A DNA stretch of 64,000 bases. It comes from an uncultured Williamsia sp. Its GTDB lineage: Bacteria > Actinomycetota > Actinomycetes > Mycobacteriales > Mycobacteriaceae. The stretch lies in the NCBI RefSeq assembly GCF_947494875.1, contig NZ_CANLWM010000003.1:372001-436000 (forward strand), in the 5' to 3' direction. This document shows positions 47,190 to 61,141 of this stretch, one piece after another (position 1 is the first letter of the stretch; every line of letters starts with the position of its first letter). Below the pieces are notes generated by a model. The model did no database searches. It was not told the origin of the DNA and worked only from the letters and a program-made list of their open reading frames with translations. The position numbers and the translations under genes were made by a program.

Positions 47190-48125
47190 CGCCCGGCCCC
47201 GGCCACGGCGCCCGCGTGCAGACCGCGACGCCGGCGGGCGACGAACCGCACCACGTCGGCGATCCAGTCACGGTCGGTGCGCAGGCTCATCGTCGGGGCG
47301 CCACAGGTCCGCAGCACCCGGTGCACGTCGGCCTGGTGGGCGGCGGCGGCGCGGGCGTAGTCGGTGCGGACCTTCTCGGTGACCGTCAGCTCGCGGACCT
47401 GTCCGCTCTCGGCGTCGCGCAGGACGATCTCACCGATGGCGGGCAGTTCGAGGTCACGCGGGTCGAGCACCTCGACACCGAGGACCTCGTGGTGACCGCC
47501 GACGGCACGGAGCGGGCGGTCCCAGTCGATCGGGCCGAGGAAGTCGCTCACGATCACCGCGAGACCGCGGCGGCGCTGCGGGCGGCGCAGCGCGTCGATC
47601 GCGCCGGCGAGATCACCGCGGACGCCCTCGGCGCTGCGCCGGGTGGACGCGATGGTCGACAGCAGCGACATCGCGTGCGCCCGCCCCGAGCGGGCGGGCA
47701 CCCGCACGATGCGGTCGCCGGTCGCGACGATCGCTCCGATGCGGTTCCCGCCGCCGAGTGTCAGGTGGACGATCGCCGAGCACGCGGCGACTGCGAGGTC
47801 GCGCTTGGTGCCGCCGGTGGTCCCGAAGTCCAGGCTGGCCGACATGTCGACGACGAGCCAGGTCTCGAGCTCACGGTCGGCGACCATCTGACGCACGTGC
47901 GGGTGCGTGGTGCGCGCGGTGACCGACCAGTCCATGCGCCGGACGTCGTCGCCGGGCTGATACATCCGCGCCTCGCCGGGCTCCGATCCCGGTCCCGGGA
48001 TCAGCCCGAGGTGGTCGCCCTGCAGGACACCGTCGAGTTTGCGACGGACGGTGAGCTCGAGCGTCTTCAGTGCCGCGGTGAGCGTCGGGTCGTCCAGTGC
48101 GCCGTCGCCGAACGACGGAAGGCGG

Positions 48126-48139
<14 letters not shown>
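47186..48139 (-). CDS. DUF58 domain protein
   Basis: 317 residues, a VWA-related cytoplasmic protein. Diagnostic DUF58 motif GDDVRRMDWSVTART near 65, with LVVDMSASLDFG (degenerate MIDAS) near 95 and a RRGLAVIVSDFLGP segment near 170. It overlaps moxR by 14 bp and the VWA gene by 4 bp. Works with MoxR AAA+ ATPases in complex assembly; the client is unknown. Confidence 0.93.
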
Positions 48140-49319
<1,180 letters not shown>

Positions 49320-49449
49320 GCGTTCTCCTCCACCGCTCGTCACGCCTGCTCGGCTCCATGGCATCGCCGGGCACGCCCGCACGCCTGTCGCTCCCGAGGG
49401 TAGCGGTCCGCCCGCCGCCCGCCCGGGCACGCGGGTGCTCCCCCGGCGT

Positions 49450-51075
49450 CTACCCGGTGAGTCGGACGACGTACGGCATCGCGCCACTGGTCCGCAGGGG
49501 CGAGATCTTCACGACCGACCCCGATTGCGGTGCCTCCACCATCTGGTTGTTGCCGAGGTAGAGAGCCACGTGCTGACTGGCGTTGGCACCGTAGAAGATC
49601 ATGTCGCCGCGTTGCATCTGGGACAGCGGGACATGCGGACCCGACGTGTACTGGTAGCCGGTGTAGTGCGGCAGCGAGATGCCGATGCCGGCGAACGCGT
49701 AGATCATCAGCCCCGAGCAGTCGAAGCCCACCTTGTTGTAGTCGCCGTAGCTGTCGGCGACGCCGCCGTCGCGGATGCCCTTCGTCGGGCCGCTGGCGTT
49801 GCCGCCTCCCCACGAGTACGGGACGCCGAGCTGTGACAGCGCGCGGTTGACGACGATCTCGACGGCCGCCGATCCGGTGACACCCGGCGTCACCGAGGTC
49901 GCGCCGCCGCCACCGCCGCTGCCGCCGGACGTGCCCGACCCGCCGTCGGTGCCGTCGATGTCGGTGTGGTTGCCGGTGATCGAGGCGATCACCTGGGCGA
50001 CGACCTGCTGTGCGGCGTCGACGGCCAGCTTGGCGGCGGCCTGTGCGGCGGTCTGGAACGCCGACTGTGCGGCCGTGACGATCGCGTCGCGGAGCGGGTC
50101 GATGGGCGATGCCGCATCCACCCGGCCGGGGATGACCGCGGCGACCCCACCCGGGGTCGGGGCCGGTGCGGCGGCAGGAGTGCTGCCCGGTGGGCTGCTC
50201 GGCGCACCTCCCGGGACGGTGACCGGAGCGGCGGCCGGTACCCGGCCACGCATCGCGTCGAGCTGCTGCTGCGCGGCGTCGCGCGCGGCACTGAGCTGCG
50301 CCTTCGTCGCGGATTCCGTCTTCGCCGCGGCCACGGTCTGCGCGATCGCGTCGACCGCGTCCTGCTTGCGCTGGGCGGCTTGCTCGGCTGCGCGAGCCGC
50401 CGACTTGCGGGTCGCGGTCGCCGTGGCGAGCTTGTTGGCCTTCTCGTTGCGCGAGACCTTCAGCTGCTGGATCGTCGCCTGCTGGTCCTTCGTCAGCTGG
50501 GCGATGATCCCGGCGCGGTCGAGCACGGCCGCGGGGTCACCGGAGGCGAAGATGCCCGCGAGCGACGCCTGGTTGCTGCCCTGCCGGTACAGATCCCGGA
50601 CGAACCCGTCGAAGTTCTTCTGCGCGAGCGCGATCTGGTCGTCGGCCTTCTTCACGGCGTCCGAGGACCCGTTCACGGCGAGCACCGACAGTCGTTCCTG
50701 ATCCCGGGACGTCTGCAGGTCGACGAGGGCGCGGTTGGCGGCTTCCCTCTTGATCGCCAGCGACGCGTCGATGTCGGCGAGACGTTGGTCGACGTCGGCG
50801 ATCTGGTTGATCAGTCCGGCGATCCCCGACGGTCCCCTGGGTGCGGGGGCCGCAGGGTCCGCGGCCACGGCTCCTGCCCCGGCACCGAGCAGACCGATGG
50901 CGGCGAGGAGGGCCACGGTGGCGGCGGTGAGGACGCGCAGACCCCGGGCGGGGCGCGGATGCACGCCGTCTCCGGGGTCCGTCGGATGGATGGGGCCGTC
51001 GTCGACGGCAGGGTGGCGGCGCGGGTCGACGGGATGAAACGACTCCCGACGACCGCATGCGGAACGTCGCCTCAC
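49450..51075 (-). CDS. ripA: NlpC/P60 peptidoglycan endopeptidase RipA-like
   Basis: 541 residues. Signal peptide around 45-70 (LTAATVALLAAIGLLGAGAGAVA), then a long coiled coil (about 85-290, IADVDQRLADIDASLAIKREA), a Pro/Ala and Gly-rich linker, and the NlpC/P60 domain (about 410-541) with catalytic Cys in FDCSGLM, His in SQHVALYLG and Glu in MVEAP. It cleaves D-Glu-meso-DAP bonds for daughter-cell separation. GTG 51075 has GAGGGAG upstream; GTG 50964 (GGAG upstream) would give a normal-length signal peptide and is a serious alternative. No ripB follows it here. Confidence 0.92.
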   Translation of the reverse strand: MRRRSACGRRESFHPVDPRRHPAVDDGPIHPTDPGDGVHPRPARGLRVLTAATVALLAAIGLLGAGAGAVAADPAAPAPRGPSGIAGLINQIADVDQRLADIDASLAIKREAANRALVDLQTSRDQERLSVLAVNGSSDAVKKADDQIALAQKNFDGFVRDLYRQGSNQASLAGIFASGDPAAVLDRAGIIAQLTKDQQATIQQLKVSRNEKANKLATATATRKSAARAAEQAAQRKQDAVDAIAQTVAAAKTESATKAQLSAARDAAQQQLDAMRGRVPAAAPVTVPGGAPSSPPGSTPAAAPAPTPGGVAAVIPGRVDAASPIDPLRDAIVTAAQSAFQTAAQAAAKLAVDAAQQVVAQVIASITGNHTDIDGTDGGSGTSGGSGGGGGATSVTPGVTGSAAVEIVVNRALSQLGVPYSWGGGNASGPTKGIRDGGVADSYGDYNKVGFDCSGLMIYAFAGIGISLPHYTGYQYTSGPHVPLSQMQRGDMIFYGANASQHVALYLGNNQMVEAPQSGSVVKISPLRTSGAMPYVVRLTG

Positions 51076-51392
51076 AGATGACTCCCTCGCAGAACGGACA
51101 CGCGATCGGCGGGTGGCGACACCACGGCTCAGCCGAACGTCGACCCACCCCCGAAGTGCGCCACGGGAGGTGTCAACTTCCCCATCAACACCACCAATGA
51201 CATGAGGAACAGTACGTCACAATCGCCACCAGTGAAACACGAGTAACAAATTACAAGTACGTGATTACCTGCGGAAACACCGCTCGCGAGCCCGTTCTGG
51301 GGGCTGATCAGCCGAACCACATCGACGTGATTCGATGTGCGATCGTAAAGAGTGACTACGCCACTGTGACGTGGGCGATCCCGGTGGCCGCG
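51076..51392. other. 317-bp AT-richer region upstream of ripA
   Basis: The least GC-rich stretch of the window, without a supported gene. It holds an inverted repeat at 51318-51339, a GTAA-n4-TTAC element (51243-51254, GTAACAAATTAC) and two GTGAC copies 14 bp apart (about 51352 and 51366). It should carry the ripA promoter and possibly a long leader. No clear c-di-AMP (ydaO-type) riboswitch was found. Short frames here lack ribosome sites. Confidence 0.5.
51318..51339. promoter_or_regulatory. 22-bp perfect inverted repeat
   Basis: CACATCGA-CGTGAT-TCGATGTG, 8-bp arms and a 6-bp spacer, 53 bp beyond the stop of the DUF6676-type gene and about 240 bp upstream of ripA. It may be a terminator of the former or an operator of the latter. 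Confidence 0.45.
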
Positions 51393-55107
<3,715 letters not shown>

Positions 55108-55124
55108 GCAGTCCGTCCGATGTC

Positions 55125-55162
55125 CGCGCGCCCCGGTCCCTCCCACAGGACCGGGGCGCGCG
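55125..55162. terminator. Strong hairpin after acnA
   Basis: CGCGCGCCCCGGTCC / GGACCGGGGCGCGCG form a perfect 15-bp stem with an 8-nt loop, 17 nt past the acnA stop. It should attenuate readthrough into acnR. Confidence 0.75.
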
Positions 55163-55202
55163 CCCATCGCCGCCGTGTCGATCGAGGAGAGGAGGCGCAG
55201 CC

Positions 55203-55775
55203 GTGCCTCGCGTGAGCGAAGACCACCTGGCGGCACGCCGCCGCGAGATCCTCGACGGTGCGCGACGCTGCTTCGCCGAACACGGGTACGACGGCGCCAC
55301 GGTGCGCCGTCTCGAAGACGCGACCAGCTTGTCCCGGGGCGCGATCTTCCACCACTTCCGCGACAAGGAGGCGCTGTTCCTCGCACTCGCGCACGAGGAC
55401 GCCGAACGCATGGCCGACGTCGCGGCCGAGCAGGGACTCGTCCAGGTCATGCGCGACATGCTCGACCACCCCGAGGACTTCGACTGGCTCGGCACGCGAC
55501 TCGAGATCGCGCGCAAGCTGCGGTCGGACCCCGACTTCCGGTCGGAGTGGGTGGCCCGGTCCATCGACCTCGAGGCCGCGACCCTCGCCCGGCTCGAACG
55601 CCAACGCAGCGCCGGCCGTCTCCGCGACGACCTCCCCACCGAGGTGATCGTGCAGTACCTCGACCTCGTCCTCGACGGCCTCATCACCCGCCTCGCATCC
55701 GGCCACCGCGGCCGTGACCTGCACGCCGTCCTCGACCTCGTCGAGGAGTCGGTCCGTCGCCCCCGCGCGGAGTAG
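55203..55775 (+). CDS. acnR: TetR-family repressor of aconitase
   Basis: 190 residues. The N-terminal helix-turn-helix contains ARRREILDGARRCFAEHGYDGATVRRLEDATSLSRGAIFHHFRDKEALFLAL, the usual TetR pattern; the C-terminal ligand/dimer domain has the DFDWLGTRLEIARKL segment of AcnR. It sits right after acnA as in C. glutamicum and mycobacteria (Rv1474c). It binds the acnA operator above and senses citrate-cycle metabolites and iron status in C. glutamicum. The GTG has ribosome site GGAGAGGAGG. Confidence 0.92.
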   Translation: MPRVSEDHLAARRREILDGARRCFAEHGYDGATVRRLEDATSLSRGAIFHHFRDKEALFLALAHEDAERMADVAAEQGLVQVMRDMLDHPEDFDWLGTRLEIARKLRSDPDFRSEWVARSIDLEAATLARLERQRSAGRLRDDLPTEVIVQYLDLVLDGLITRLASGHRGRDLHAVLDLVEESVRRPRAE

Positions 55776-55855
55776 ACCGAACACATCAGGCGAGTTGCTC
55801 GCCGACCCAAAGCGACAAGTTGCCGAATCTGTTCCATCGGCGGCATAGGTGTGGT

Positions 55856-55861
55856 TATCCT
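55856..55861 (+). promoter_or_regulatory. -10 box of leaderless acyl-CoA synthetase promoter
   Basis: TATCCT, 6 nt before ATG 55868, without a ribosome site. Confidence 0.5.
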
Positions 55862-55867
55862 GTCGCC

Positions 55868-57391
55868 ATGTTCCCAGGAGTGTTCGCGGCGACGACGCCC
55901 GACAAGCCCGCAGCCATCCTCCCTGCGACCGGTGAGCAGATCACCTACGCCGAACTCGACGATCGGTCCGTCCGCCTGGCGAACCACCTCCGGGAACTCG
56001 GACTCCGACGGGGCGACTGCATCGCACTCGTCTCGACCAACGACCTGCGGGTCTTCGAGGTCTACTGGGCCGCCCTGCGGTCCGGGCTCTACATCACGCC
56101 GGTGAACAATCACCTGACCGCCGCCGAGACGAACTTCATCCTCGGTGACTGCGGTGCGCGTGTCCTGTTCGCCTCCGCGGCGTCGGCCGGTGCCGTCGCC
56201 GACGCCGCGGAGGTCACCACCCTGGAACACCGGATCGCCTGGGGTGGGATCGACGGCTTCGAGTCGTACGACGAGGTGCTCGCCGCCGCCTCCCCGGAGA
56301 AACCGGCGAGCCAGCCGCGCGGCCACGACATGCTCTACTCCTCGGGCACCACCGGTCGCCCCAAGGGGATCCAGCCGCCGCTGCCCGAGGGCGAGGTCGA
56401 CGAGGTCCCCGACATCTACACGGTGATCTTCTCCGGCATGTACGGCTTCGACGCCGACACCGTGTACCTCTCCCCCGCCCCGCTGTATCACGCTGCGCCG
56501 CTGCGCTATTGCGGCATGACGCAGTCGGTGGGCGGCACAGTCGTCGTGATGGACCGCTTCGAACCCGAGGAGGCCCTGCGGCTCATCGAGGCCTACCACG
56601 TCACCCACAGTCAGTGGGTGCCCACGATGTTCGTGCGGATGCTCAAGCTGCCCAAGGAGGTCCGCGACCGCTACGACGTCTCGTCGATGAAGGCCGCGAT
56701 CCACGCCGCCGCACCGTGCCCCGTGCACATCAAGCGGGCGATGATCGACTGGTGGGGTCCGGTGATCCACGAGTACTACTCGTCGACCGAGGCGATCGGT
56801 GGCACCTTCATCAACTCGGAGGAGTCGCTCGCGCACCCCGGATCGGTCGGCAAGCCCCTGCTCGGCGTCATCCACATCTGCGACGACAGCGGTGCGGAGG
56901 TGCCCGTCGGCGAGACCGGCACGGTGTACTTCGAGCGCGAGGCGAAGGCGTTCGAATACCACAACGATCCCGAGAAGACGCGCGCCGCGGAGCATCCCGA
57001 CCACGAACTCTGGGCCACTACGGGCGACATCGGGCACGTCGACGACAAGGGTTATCTCTACCTGACCGACCGCAAGGCGTTCATGATCATCTCCGGTGGC
57101 GTGAACATCTACCCGCAGGAGGCCGAGAACGTCCTCATCGGTCACCCCGCCGTCTTCGACGTCGCCGTGATCGGCATCCCCAACGACGAGTTCGGCGAGG
57201 AGGTGAAGGCCTGCGTGCAGCTCGAGGAAGGCCACACCGGTTCGCCGGAACTGGCCGCCGAGCTCGACGCGTTCGTCCGTCGGGAGCTCGCCGCCTTCAA
57301 GGCTCCGCGGAGCTACGACTTCGTCGACGAACTCCCCCGCACGCCCACCGGCAAGCTGGTCAAGGGGAAGCTCAAGGCCGCCTACGTCTGA
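55868..57391 (+). CDS. Acyl-CoA synthetase (FadD-like)
   Basis: 507 residues, ANL superfamily. Motifs: YSSGTTGRPKG (P-loop) near 156, YYSSTEAIGG near 300, TGDIGHVDDKGYLYLTDR near 380, NIYPQEAEN and the A10 lysine in RTPTGKLVKGK near 495. It activates a fatty or aromatic acid as CoA thioester; chain length is not readable. The leaderless ATG replaces a longer upstream reading. It ends in convergence with the ABC-F gene. Confidence 0.9.
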   Translation: MFPGVFAATTPDKPAAILPATGEQITYAELDDRSVRLANHLRELGLRRGDCIALVSTNDLRVFEVYWAALRSGLYITPVNNHLTAAETNFILGDCGARVLFASAASAGAVADAAEVTTLEHRIAWGGIDGFESYDEVLAAASPEKPASQPRGHDMLYSSGTTGRPKGIQPPLPEGEVDEVPDIYTVIFSGMYGFDADTVYLSPAPLYHAAPLRYCGMTQSVGGTVVVMDRFEPEEALRLIEAYHVTHSQWVPTMFVRMLKLPKEVRDRYDVSSMKAAIHAAAPCPVHIKRAMIDWWGPVIHEYYSSTEAIGGTFINSEESLAHPGSVGKPLLGVIHICDDSGAEVPVGETGTVYFEREAKAFEYHNDPEKTRAAEHPDHELWATTGDIGHVDDKGYLYLTDRKAFMIISGGVNIYPQEAENVLIGHPAVFDVAVIGIPNDEFGEEVKACVQLEEGHTGSPELAAELDAFVRRELAAFKAPRSYDFVDELPRTPTGKLVKGKLKAAYV

Positions 57392-57487
57392 TCAGGCGAG
57401 CTCGATGAGTTCTGTGACACGGCGGAGGAGCTCATCTCCGCACCGGGTCATCAGGCGAGCTCGATGAGCTCCTGATACTCGGCGGAC
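57391..57487. repeat. 60-bp-offset duplication of the ABC-F gene's 3' end
   Basis: ATCAGGCGAGCTCGATGAG occurs at 57391 and again at 57451, and CGGCGGA recurs at 57421 and 57481, the same 60-bp offset. The second copy encodes the C-terminus of the ABC-F protein (ELIELA-stop); the first, between the two convergent genes, reads VTELIELA-stop in the same frame. This looks like a partial tandem duplication or recombination scar. Confidence 0.65.
57423..57442. terminator. Small hairpin between convergent genes
   Basis: GCGGAG and CTCCGC with an 8-nt loop, lying between the acyl-CoA synthetase and ABC-F stops. A weak bidirectional terminator candidate within the duplicated segment. Confidence 0.35.
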
Positions 57488-59079
57488 CAGTGGTCCTCGG
57501 TGCCGTCGGGCAGCAGGATCACACGCTCGGGTTCCAGCGCGGCGGCCGCACCCGGGTCATGCGTGACCAACACGACCGCGCCGGCGTAGGTGCGCAGCGC
57601 GTCGAGCACCTGCTCGCGCGATATCGGGTCGAGGTTGTTCGTGGGCTCGTCGAGGAGCAGTACGTTGGCCGCCGACGACACCAGGCCCGCCAGCGCGAGA
57701 CGGGTCTTCTCGCCACCCGAGAGCGTCCCCGCCGGCTGCTCGAGCTGGGGACCGCTGAACATGAACGCCCCCAACAGCCCACGCAGGTCCTGCTCACCGG
57801 CGTCGGGCGCGGCGTGGCGGATGTTCTCCCACACCGAGGCCATGTCGTCGATCGTGTCGTGCTCCTGCGCGAAGTACCCGAGTTTCAGCCCGTACCCGGG
57901 CTCGATGCTGCCCAGGTCCGGCTTCTCCACGCCCGCGAGCAGTTTGAGCAGCGTCGTCTTGCCGGCACCGTTGAGGCCGAGGACCACCACGCGGCTGCCG
58001 CGGTCGATGGCGAGGTCGACGCCGGTGAAGATCTCCAGCGACCCGTAGTTCTTGGTGAGTTCCTTCGCCATGAGCGGCGTCTTGCCGCAGGCGGTCGGCT
58101 CGGGGAAGCGGATCTTCGCCGTCCGGTCGGCCACCCGCTCCTCGTCGAGGGCGTCGATCATCTTGTCGGCCCGCTTCAGCATCTGTTGTGCCGCAGCGGC
58201 CTTCGTCGCCTTCGCGCCGAGTTTCGCGGCCTGGGTCCGCAACGCAGACGCCTTCTTCTCGGCGTTGGCCCGTTCCCGCTTGCGCCGTTGTTCGTCGGTG
58301 GCGCGTGCGTCGAGGTACTTCGCCCACCCCATGTTGTAGACGTCGGCCTCGCCGCGGACGGCGTCGAGGAACCACACCTTGTTGACCACGTCGGCGAGGA
58401 GGTCGACGTCGTGGCTGATGACGACGAGGCCTCCCTCGTGGTTCTGCAGAAAGCTGCGCAGCCACGTGATGGAGTCGGCGTCGAGGTGGTTCGTGGGCTC
58501 GTCCAGCAGGAGCGTGGTGTTCGACTTGCCGCCGCCGGTCGACGCGGCGAACAGGATCCGGGCCAACTCGATACGCCGGCGTTGTCCGCCCGACAGCGTC
58601 GACAGCGGCTGCCCGAGGACGCGGTCGGGCAGGGCGAGGCTGTGGCAGATCCGCGCGGCGTCGGACTCGGCCTCGTACCCGCCGAGGGAGGAGAACCGTT
58701 CCTCGAGCCGCCCGTACTTCGCCACGGCCTTGTCACGGGTCGCGTCGTCGGCGGCCTCGGCCATCAGCGCCTGCTGCTTCTCCATGTCCCGGACCATCGC
58801 GTCGAGTCCGCGAGCCGACAACACGCGGTCCTTCGCCAGGACGCCGAGGTCGCCCTCCTTGGGATCCTGCGGGAGATATCCGACGTCGCCGGTGCGGGAC
58901 ACGGTGCCGGCGTACGGCTCGCCCTCGCCGGCGAGGATCCGCATGGTGGTCGTCTTGCCGGCGCCGTTGCGGCCGACGAGGCCGATCCGGTCGCCGGGCT
59001 GGATGCGCAGCGCAGGACCGGGCGCCGAGAGCAGGGTCCGCACCCCTGCCCGCACCTCGAGGTCCGTTGCCGTGATCAC
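57451..59079 (-). CDS. ABC-F family ATPase
   Basis: 542 residues with two ABC cassettes and no membrane segment. First cassette: Walker A GRNGAGKTTT near 36, signature LSGGQRRR near 163, Walker B LLLDEPTNHLD; second: GLNGAGKTTLL near 355, LSGGEKTR near 445, LLLDEPTNNLD. A charged linker (RRKRERANAEKKASALRT) joins them. ABC-F proteins act on ribosomes as translation factors (EttA-like) or antibiotic protection proteins; which applies is unknown. Homologue of Rv1473. GTG start 8 nt after TAGACT. Confidence 0.93.
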   Translation of the reverse strand: MITATDLEVRAGVRTLLSAPGPALRIQPGDRIGLVGRNGAGKTTTMRILAGEGEPYAGTVSRTGDVGYLPQDPKEGDLGVLAKDRVLSARGLDAMVRDMEKQQALMAEAADDATRDKAVAKYGRLEERFSSLGGYEAESDAARICHSLALPDRVLGQPLSTLSGGQRRRIELARILFAASTGGGKSNTTLLLDEPTNHLDADSITWLRSFLQNHEGGLVVISHDVDLLADVVNKVWFLDAVRGEADVYNMGWAKYLDARATDEQRRKRERANAEKKASALRTQAAKLGAKATKAAAAQQMLKRADKMIDALDEERVADRTAKIRFPEPTACGKTPLMAKELTKNYGSLEIFTGVDLAIDRGSRVVVLGLNGAGKTTLLKLLAGVEKPDLGSIEPGYGLKLGYFAQEHDTIDDMASVWENIRHAAPDAGEQDLRGLLGAFMFSGPQLEQPAGTLSGGEKTRLALAGLVSSAANVLLLDEPTNNLDPISREQVLDALRTYAGAVVLVTHDPGAAAALEPERVILLPDGTEDHWSAEYQELIELA

Positions 59080-59087
59080 GACGATTC

Positions 59088-59093
59088 AGTCTA
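59088..59093 (-). promoter_or_regulatory. -10 box of leaderless ABC-F gene promoter
   Basis: TAGACT on the minus strand, 8 nt before GTG 59079. Confidence 0.5.
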
Positions 59094-59162
59094 CGGAGGG
59101 GTGCAAACCGGTTCCCCCACCGACGACGGGGTTGACCTGGCAGGACGCGCGGCGGTGTCGGA

Positions 59163-59168
59163 TAGCGT
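59163..59168 (+). promoter_or_regulatory. -10 box of leaderless SDR promoter
   Basis: TAGCGT, 7 nt before GTG 59176. A TTGACC at 59132-59137 is too far upstream to be its -35. Confidence 0.45.
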
Positions 59169-59175
59169 CGTGGGT

Positions 59176-59946
59176 GTGACCGATGTGACACAGCCCCTGT
59201 CCGGACGGACCGCCCTCGTGACCGGCGGGAGCCGCGGGATCGGCCTCGGAACCGCGTCTGTGCTGGCCGCGCGGGGCGCCGCGGTGACGATCACCGGTCG
59301 TAAGGCCAACGCACTCACCGCCGCCGAGGCGACGATCCGTGAAACGGCACCGGATGCCGACGTGCGGACCATCGCCGCGAACACCGGTTCGCCCGACGAC
59401 CGACGAGCCGCCGTGGAGCTCGCCGCTCGCGACCACGGCACCGTCGACATCCTCGTCAACAACACGGGGATCAATCCCGTCTACGGCCCGCTGATGGACG
59501 CCGACCTGGACGCGGTGCGCAAGATCTTCGACGTCAACGTGGTCGCGGCCCTCGGCTACCTCCAGGAGTGTCACCGCGCCGGCATGGGCAGCGGCGGCGG
59601 TGCCGTCGTGAACATCGCGAGCACCGCAGGACTGCGGTCGACCGGGGTCATCGCCGCCTACGGGGCGTCGAAGGCCGCACTCATCCGATTGACCGCGGAG
59701 TTGGCCGCCGAGCTCGGCCCCGGCATCCGCGTCAACGCCATCGCGCCGAGCATCGTCAAGACGCAGTTCGCGGAGGCGCTCTACAGCGCCGACGAGCAGG
59801 GCGTGGCCGCGCGCTTCCCGATGAAGCGGCTCGGCACGCCGACCGACGTCGCCGAACTGGTGGCCTTCCTCGTCGACGACGAGCGGTCGGGCTGGATCAG
59901 CGGAGAGACCATCACGCTCGACGGCGGGCTGCTCGCCGGTGGGTGA
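59176..59946 (+). CDS. SDR-family oxidoreductase
   Basis: 256 residues, a classical SDR. NAD(P) site VTGGSRGIGLG, VNNTGINP, catalytic Ser in NIASTAGL and Tyr-x3-Lys in AAYGASKAAL, then ERSGWISGETITLDGGLLAGG. Substrate not predictable; most similar architecture is 3-oxoacyl reductase-like. Its stop overlaps the lycopene cyclase start (GTG GGTGA), so the two are coupled. Confidence 0.9.
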   Translation: MTDVTQPLSGRTALVTGGSRGIGLGTASVLAARGAAVTITGRKANALTAAEATIRETAPDADVRTIAANTGSPDDRRAAVELAARDHGTVDILVNNTGINPVYGPLMDADLDAVRKIFDVNVVAALGYLQECHRAGMGSGGGAVVNIASTAGLRSTGVIAAYGASKAALIRLTAELAAELGPGIRVNAIAPSIVKTQFAEALYSADEQGVAARFPMKRLGTPTDVAELVAFLVDDERSGWISGETITLDGGLLAGG

Positions 59947-61132
59947 CCGTCCGACGGCACGACACCGGCTCGTCGTCGTCGGCGCCGGGCCGGCCGGACG
60001 CGCGGTCGCCCACCGTGCCGCGCTGGCCGGCATCGACGTCGCGATCGTGGACCCCCACCCAGCAGCGGTGTGGTCGGCGACCTATGCGGCCTGGGAGGAC
60101 GAACTGCCGCTCTGGCTGCCACCCGAGGTGATCGCGACGAGGGTGCGTCGCATCTCCGTCCACACCGGGCGCCGGCACAGCATCGACCGGCCCTACGTCG
60201 TCCTGGACAGCGCCGCCCTGCGATCGGCGCTGGGCGCCGAGGTCAGCGAGTACGCCGCCATGGTCACCGACATCACGGCGCAGGCGGTGCGGCTCGCCGA
60301 CGGTCGCGTGCTCGCCGCGGACGTGGTCGTCGACGCCCGCGGCAGCCAGGACGCCCCCGGGCCGGCGCAGACGGCATCGGGAATCTTCGTCGACACCGCC
60401 ACCGCGGCGCCGGTCCTCGGCGACGAGGAGGCGGTCCTCATGGACTGGCGCGATCCCGACGGCCGCCCGCTGGACGCCACCACCGTGGACAGCAAGGGAC
60501 GCACGCTTCCCGCGACGTTCCTCTACGCGATCCCGGTCGCCGAGAACACGGTGTTGCTCGAGGAGACGTGTCTGGCCGCGGACCCGCCGGTGCCCGTCGC
60601 CGAACTCCGCGCCCGGCTGCTGAGACGGCTGGTCCGTGCCGGACTCGACGCTGACGCGATCACCGAGGCGCCGCGGGAGTCGGTGCGGTTCGCGCTGGAC
60701 GGCGGCGGCGAACGACCCTGGCACGCCGACCCGGTCCGGTTCGGCGCCGCAGGCGGACTGATGCATCCCGCCACCGGCTACAGCGTCGCGGTGTCGCTCG
60801 CCCTCGCCGACGTCGTGGTGCGAGCGGTGGCGGACGGGACCGACGTCGTCGGTGCGCTGTGGCCGTCGCCGGCGCGGACGGTCCACGCGTTGCGGCGGCG
60901 CGGCCTGAACACGATGTTGCGCCTCGACGCCGCCGCGACGATCGGGTTCTTCGACGGCTTCTTCCTGCTCGACCCGGCGCGACGCGACGCCTACCTCAGC
61001 GATCGCGACGACCTCGGCGCCGTGGCCGGAGCGATGGCCGCACTCATGCCGATCGTCGGCCCTGCCGCGGCGGTGCGGATCGCCCGCGGGGCGATGCGAC
61101 GACCGTCGTGGGCGTCGACGCGAGCCCGCTGA
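59939..61132 (+). CDS. crtL: Lycopene beta-cyclase (CrtL/CrtY type)
   Basis: 397 residues. Introduces beta-ionone rings into lycopene; FAD-dependent. FAD motif VVVGAGPAGRAVAHRAA near 12, the cyclase motif LMDWRDP near 162, and GGLMHPATGYSVAVSLALADV near 275. No crtE, crtB or crtI gene is in the window, so the rest of the carotenoid pathway lies elsewhere. GTG start overlaps the upstream SDR stop. Confidence 0.85.
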   Translation: MGDRPTARHRLVVVGAGPAGRAVAHRAALAGIDVAIVDPHPAAVWSATYAAWEDELPLWLPPEVIATRVRRISVHTGRRHSIDRPYVVLDSAALRSALGAEVSEYAAMVTDITAQAVRLADGRVLAADVVVDARGSQDAPGPAQTASGIFVDTATAAPVLGDEEAVLMDWRDPDGRPLDATTVDSKGRTLPATFLYAIPVAENTVLLEETCLAADPPVPVAELRARLLRRLVRAGLDADAITEAPRESVRFALDGGGERPWHADPVRFGAAGGLMHPATGYSVAVSLALADVVVRAVADGTDVVGALWPSPARTVHALRRRGLNTMLRLDAAATIGFFDGFFLLDPARRDAYLSDRDDLGAVAGAMAALMPIVGPAAAVRIARGAMRRPSWASTRAR

Positions 61133-61141
61133 CCAAGCGGG

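Noticed and set aside
51129-51320. 63-codon minus-strand frame with a hydrophobic middle
   Set aside because: No ribosome site and it lies in the ripA control region next to a perfect inverted repeat.
51076-51392. c-di-AMP (ydaO) riboswitch upstream of ripA
   Set aside because: Such elements precede cell-wall hydrolases in actinobacteria, but the conserved segments were not found by eye here. A covariance search would settle it.
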